Assembly: GCF_014229095.1 (NCBI RefSeq)
Contig: NZ_JAARZC010000002.1
Coordinates: forward strand, 124,001 to 188,000
Direction of reading: 5' to 3'
DNA: 64,000 bases
Source: Listeria cossartiae subsp. cayugensis
GTDB taxonomy: Bacteria; Bacillota; Bacilli; Lactobacillales; Listeriaceae
Below, in pieces: positions 60,449 through 64,000 of the stretch. Numbering within the stretch: the first letter of the stretch is position 1; every line of letters starts with the position of its first letter. A program made the translations under genes and the position numbers. Under the pieces are notes generated by a model. That model was given only the letters and a program-made list of their open reading frames with translations, made no database searches and had not been told where the DNA came from.

Positions 60449-62224
60449 ATGGAAAAAGCAGGGATTTATCATCAACCAGCGAGTAGCTATGCTTATAGTT
60501 ATGACGCGAAAACACTACATATTCGGATTAGAACGAAACGCTTGGATATTAGCGAGGTTACTCTAATTGCGGCCGACCCTTACTTATGGAACGATGGAAA
60601 ATGGCAAAGTGAAGCTTATTCAATGCGCAAAATTGCCGAAACAGAAGAGCATGATTATTGGTTTTTTGCAATTACGCCAGAGCACAGACGTCTTCAATAT
60701 GGCTTTTTGTTAACGGATACAGAAGGAGAAACGACCTTTTATGGTGGACGTGGCTTTTTTGAACCGACTGAAGCAAATTTAGCTACGATGGATTATTATT
60801 TTAAATTTCCTTTTATACATGCTGTGGATACTTTCGAAGCGCCTGAATGGGTTGGGAAAACGATTTGGTATCAAATTTTCCCAGAACGTTTTGCGAATGG
60901 CAATCCGGCAATTTCTCCGGAAAATGCGTTGCCATGGGGAAGTAAAGATCCGAGCACGACAGACTTTTTCGGTGGCGATATTAAAGGAATTATCGAGCAT
61001 TTAGATTATTTAGTAGAGCTTGGTATTAACGGGATTTATTTGACGCCTGTGTTTGAGGCACCGACCAATCATAAATACGATACAGTTGATTATAAAAAAA
61101 TTGATCCGCATTTTGGTGATAAAGAGACTTTTAGAAAATTGGTTCAAGAAGCGCATAAACGTGGCATTCGGATTATGCTAGATGCGGTATTTAACCACAT
61201 TGGTGATACTTCCGCTGAGTGGCAAGATGTTGTTTTAAACGAAGAAAAATCAGTGTATCGCGATTGGTTCCATATTCACAGTTTCCCTGTCCGTCAAAAT
61301 GAAAATGGCAATATCGAAGGTGAACCAACGCTTTCTTATGATACGTTTGCGTTCACGACACATATGCCGAAATTAAATACAGCTAACCCAGAAGTTCAAA
61401 AGTATCTTCTTGATATTGCAACTTACTGGATTCGCGAATTTGATATTGACGGCTGGCGCTTAGATGTTGCTAATGAAGTCGATCATGCGTTTTGGAAAGA
61501 ATTCAAAAAAGCAGTCCAAGCGGAAAAAGAAGATATTTATATTCTTGGTGAAATTTGGCATGATTCTTGGATTTGGTTGCTCGGCGATGAATTCCATGCA
61601 GTGATGAACTATCCATTTACGCAAACCATTATCGAGAACTTTATTGAAGAAAAAATCACGCCAGAGCAAATGGTTTCGGGCATTAATGAACAATACATGC
61701 GCTATCCAAATCAAGTGAATGAAGTGATGTTCAATATGCTAGATAGCCATGATACGGCGCGGATTTTAACACGTGCTAATAATGACGAAGATAAAGTGAA
61801 GCAGGCGCTTGCTTTCATGTTCGCGCACACTGGTTCGCCGTGTATTTATTACGGCACAGAAATCGGTATGGATGGCGGAAATGACCCTGGTTGCCGTAAG
61901 TGCATGGAGTGGGATGAAGCAAAACAAAATCAAGCTATGCTAGCATTTACGAAACAACTGATTGCGCTTCGAAAAGACAACCAAGCAATCATCACATCCG
62001 GTGAATTAACTTGGCTAGGCGCAAGTAGTGAAACAGGCATTACCGCATTTACAAAAGAACTGAATGGCGAAAAACTGCATTTCCTTTTCAATCAAGCCAA
62101 TGAAGAGAAAGATTTCACAATATCATTTAAAAACGCAGCAACTGATATTTGGAACAATCAAGCTGTATCAGATAATCTTGTCATCCCAGCAAAAGGATTT
62201 CTTGTTATTAAAGAAAACAGTTAA
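60449..62224 (+). CDS. Neopullulanase/maltogenic alpha-amylase-type GH13 glycosidase
   Basis: 591 aa, cytoplasmic, no signal peptide. N-terminal CBM34-type domain about 1-125, catalytic barrel with nucleophile Asp339 (DGWRLDVANE), acid/base Glu368 (LGEIWHD) and transition-state Asp435 (LDSHD), then a C-terminal beta domain. Typical of GH13_20 enzymes that hydrolyse imported maltodextrins or cyclodextrins. RBS AGGAGG. Preceded by cre and a palindromic operator; the binding-protein gene follows in the same direction from its own promoter. Confidence 0.92.
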   Translation: MEKAGIYHQPASSYAYSYDAKTLHIRIRTKRLDISEVTLIAADPYLWNDGKWQSEAYSMRKIAETEEHDYWFFAITPEHRRLQYGFLLTDTEGETTFYGGRGFFEPTEANLATMDYYFKFPFIHAVDTFEAPEWVGKTIWYQIFPERFANGNPAISPENALPWGSKDPSTTDFFGGDIKGIIEHLDYLVELGINGIYLTPVFEAPTNHKYDTVDYKKIDPHFGDKETFRKLVQEAHKRGIRIMLDAVFNHIGDTSAEWQDVVLNEEKSVYRDWFHIHSFPVRQNENGNIEGEPTLSYDTFAFTTHMPKLNTANPEVQKYLLDIATYWIREFDIDGWRLDVANEVDHAFWKEFKKAVQAEKEDIYILGEIWHDSWIWLLGDEFHAVMNYPFTQTIIENFIEEKITPEQMVSGINEQYMRYPNQVNEVMFNMLDSHDTARILTRANNDEDKVKQALAFMFAHTGSPCIYYGTEIGMDGGNDPGCRKCMEWDEAKQNQAMLAFTKQLIALRKDNQAIITSGELTWLGASSETGITAFTKELNGEKLHFLFNQANEEKDFTISFKNAATDIWNNQAVSDNLVIPAKGFLVIKENS

Positions 62225-62244
62225 ATCAACAGCGTAAAGGGATT

Positions 62245-62290
62245 TTTCACATGTTTACTAGAAAAATGTTGTTATCGGTAACATGTGAAA
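62245..62290 (+). other. 11-bp inverted repeat upstream of the binding-protein promoter
   Basis: TTTCACATGTT (62245-62255) and AACATGTGAAA (62280-62290), a perfect stem with 24-base loop that includes the GTTATCGGTAAC operator. Not followed by a T-run, so not a normal terminator. Confidence 0.6.
62271..62282 (+). promoter_or_regulatory. Candidate LacI (MalR) operator before the binding-protein gene
   Basis: GTTATCGGTAAC; with the site at 60359 defines GTTAYCGKTAAC. Confidence 0.5.
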
Positions 62291-62296
62291 TCTCCT

Positions 62297-62325
62297 TGTA
62301 AACGCTTTCGAAATCAGCATATAAT
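62297..62325 (+). promoter_or_regulatory. Promoter of the binding-protein gene with overlapping cre site
   Basis: TGTAAACGCTTTCG (62297-62310) matches 13 of 14 cre positions and overlaps the -35 (TGTAAA); TATAAT at 62320-62325. A 12-bp palindrome TAGGTTAACCTA (62333-62344) lies at the start of transcription. Confidence 0.75.
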
Positions 62326-62438
62326 AAATGCATAGGTTAACCTAATTCACAAACTTTAAAAAAGAATTGAAAAAAGAAAGGGACTTATAAAATCAGACAG
62401 TAAAGAGCGACTTTTTTCATAAAGAGGAGGAAAAGTAA

Positions 62439-63698
62439 ATGAAGCGTTTCAAAAAAGTGGGAATAGTTTCGGCGGTTTTAGTAATGGCTTTAAGCTTGGC
62501 AGCATGTGGTGGCGGAAAAGATACTAGCAAATCGGGCTCATCTGATGAAAAGACATTAACGGTTTCTGTTGACGCAGGTTACAAAGACTACGTGAACAAA
62601 ATAAAAGGTGATTTTGAAAAAGACAATGACGTAAAAGTAAAAGTTGTCGAAAAAGACATGTTTGAAACATTAGAAGCACTGCCACTTGACGGACCAGCTG
62701 GAACTGCTCCAGACGTAATGATGTCCGCATTTGATAGAATCGGAAGCCTAGGTCAACAAGGACATTTGGCGGAAGTGAAACTTGGAAATAAAGACGATTA
62801 CGATGAAAAAGACCAAAAACAAGTAACGATTGATGATAAAATTTATGGCGCTCCAGCAATTATTGAAACATTAGTTCTTTACTACAATAAAGATTTACTC
62901 GACAAAGCTCCAGCAACTTTCAAAGATTTAGAAACACTTTCCAAAGATTCTCGTTTTGCCTTTACTTCTGAAAAAGGAAAAAATACTGGTTTCTTAGCAA
63001 AATGGACTGATTTCTACTTCTCTTACGGACTTCTTGCAGGATACGGCGGTTATGTATTCGGCGATGAAGGCACAAATCCAAAAGACATCGGTTTAAACAA
63101 TAAAGGTTCGGTTGAAGGAATTACTTATGCAACAAAATGGTTCCAAGATGTATGGCCAAAAGGTATGCAAGATAATAAGAGTGCGGATGACTTTATCCAA
63201 GATCAATTTGTTAAAGGTAAAGCAGCAGCTATTCTAGGCGGTCCTTGGTCAGCAGCAAACTACAAAGAAGCAAAAATTAATTACGGTGTAGCAAAAATCC
63301 CAACACTTGATAATGGCAAAGAGTATTCTCCATTTGCAGGCGGTAAAGGTTGGGTTGTAAGTAACTATTCTAAAAACAAAGATGTAGCTCAAAAATGGTT
63401 GGATTATGTGACTAACCAAAAAAATCAAGAAACTTTATATGATATGACAAATGAAGTACCAGCTAACTTAAAAGCACGCGATACAGCAAAATCGAAAAAT
63501 GACGAATTAACAAATGCCGTTATCGAACAATACAAAAATGCACAACCAATGCCAAATATTCCTGAAATGTCGGAAGTTTGGACTGGCGCTGAAAACTTAA
63601 TGTTTGATGCAGCTTCTGGTTCGAAAACACCGCAACAATCAGCAGATGATGCAGTAAAAGTAATTGAAGACAATGTAACGCAAAAATATACTAAATAA
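62439..63698 (+). CDS. Maltodextrin ABC transporter, binding lipoprotein (MalE-like)
   Basis: 419 aa. Lipobox LAAC with Cys23, then Ser/Gly linker and a cluster-B type binding protein with EALPLDGPAGTAPDVMMSA and the GGKGWVVSNYSK segment of maltose/maltodextrin-binding proteins. RBS GAGGAGG. Partnered with the permease gene that begins at 63786 and, through the LacI operator, with the amylase. Confidence 0.9.
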   Translation: MKRFKKVGIVSAVLVMALSLAACGGGKDTSKSGSSDEKTLTVSVDAGYKDYVNKIKGDFEKDNDVKVKVVEKDMFETLEALPLDGPAGTAPDVMMSAFDRIGSLGQQGHLAEVKLGNKDDYDEKDQKQVTIDDKIYGAPAIIETLVLYYNKDLLDKAPATFKDLETLSKDSRFAFTSEKGKNTGFLAKWTDFYFSYGLLAGYGGYVFGDEGTNPKDIGLNNKGSVEGITYATKWFQDVWPKGMQDNKSADDFIQDQFVKGKAAAILGGPWSAANYKEAKINYGVAKIPTLDNGKEYSPFAGGKGWVVSNYSKNKDVAQKWLDYVTNQKNQETLYDMTNEVPANLKARDTAKSKNDELTNAVIEQYKNAQPMPNIPEMSEVWTGAENLMFDAASGSKTPQQSADDAVKVIEDNVTQKYTK

Positions 63699-63705
63699 TT
63701 ATGAG

Positions 63706-63742
63706 TTGGCGGGGCAAAGATAGCGCGCTCCGCCAATTTTTT
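63706..63742 (+). terminator. Intercistronic terminator between binding protein and permease
   Basis: TTGGCGG (63706-63712) / CCGCCAA (63730-63736) then T6. Partial termination would give more binding protein than permease. Confidence 0.8.
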
Positions 63743-63785
63743 CAACTTAGCTAGTGAATCTATATCTAGAATTGAGGGTAACAAA

Positions 63786-64000
63786 ATGAAACTAGAACAA
63801 AAACAAATTAAAAATGTTCGTCAAGCGACTTTGTTATCAATCATTCCAGGACTTGGTCAATTTTATAATAAGCAAAATTTTAAAGGGATTGTCTTTTTCG
63901 CACTATTTGCTTTGTTTATCATAGAATTTTTTGCAGTTGGGCTGAATGCACTTATTGGCCTCGTGACACTTGGATCTGTGCCAGGTGTGGACCATTCCTT
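63786..64000 (+). CDS. Maltodextrin ABC transporter permease (MalF-like), 5' part only
   Basis: 72 codons to the window edge. Starts MKLEQKQIKNVRQATLLSIIPGLGQFYN with the GQFYNKQ motif and a first membrane span, as in MalF-type permeases of Firmicutes. GAGGG is 7 bases upstream of ATG 63786. The gene continues beyond the window. Confidence 0.85.
   Translation, partial: MKLEQKQIKNVRQATLLSIIPGLGQFYNKQNFKGIVFFALFALFIIEFFAVGLNALIGLVTLGSVPGVDHS

Overview
The window is a low-G+C Gram-positive chromosome segment, almost certainly Listeria sensu stricto and most likely L. monocytogenes or a close relative. Three things point there: the haemin-binding NEAT protein / sortase B locus (hbp1, hbp2/svpA, ABC genes, srtB), two large LPXTG-type Cna-B/SpaA proteins next to it, and further downstream sepA, a KimA potassium importer beside a tRNA cluster and a maltodextrin locus. 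The gene order resembles, from memory, EGD-e lmo2189 down to lmo2124. I saw no insertion sequence, prophage, integrase or CRISPR array; this is core genome with some accessory variation.

Layout. 1-2.6 kb: 3' end of coiA, then pepF. 2.6-9.7 kb: a possible small RNA or attenuated leader, a small wHTH-like gene, then the Fur-controlled iron/haem locus (hbp1, hbp2, binding protein, permease, ATPase, srtB) and a phage-type Gp157-family gene. 9.75-19.2 kb: an unusual 630-base gap and two paralogous giant cell-wall proteins. 19.2-25.5 kb: small membrane protein, TetR/SDR divergon, diguanylate cyclase, glyoxalase with a coupled 52-aa membrane peptide, MBL hydrolase, two Crp/Fnr regulators. 25.5-31.1 kb: AraC regulator and a five-gene Gfo/Idh, TIM-barrel and ThuA operon, likely oxidative (3-keto) sugar chemistry. 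31.1-33.8 kb: two genes with sigma-B-like promoters (CsbD-like, sepA) and a YxeA protein. 33.8-39.7 kb: ribonucleotide reductase operon behind two NrdR boxes and a leader terminator, with two MazG-type pyrophosphatases. 39.7-44.3 kb: DUF1361, YeiH/LysR divergon, an EIIC-like membrane protein, GntR. 44.3-44.8 kb: unexplained non-coding stretch. 44.8-47.5 kb: Na-type ABC exporter and GNAT. 47.7-52.8 kb: PRD regulator, fructose-type PTS IIA/IIB/IIC and two class II aldolases. 52.9-54.7 kb: two more Crp/Fnr regulators. 54.8-55.4 kb: five tRNAs (Lys, Gln, Tyr, Thr, Glu). 55.8-57.6 kb: kimA. 58.2-64 kb: small membrane protein, LacI regulator, CPBP protein, neopullulanase-type amylase, maltodextrin-binding lipoprotein and the start of its permease.

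How the genes work together. The haem locus would capture haem at the wall (NEAT proteins anchored by sortase B) and hand it or a siderophore to the ABC importer, repressed by Fur when iron is plentiful. The reductase operon carries its own flavodoxin and thioredoxin-like electron donors. The maltodextrin region couples hydrolysis and uptake and has cre sites plus a shared palindrome at both promoters, a plausible LacI operator.

Most starts were chosen from ribosome-binding sites and are often downstream of the longest open frame. Family assignments are from motifs read by eye; no database search was run.
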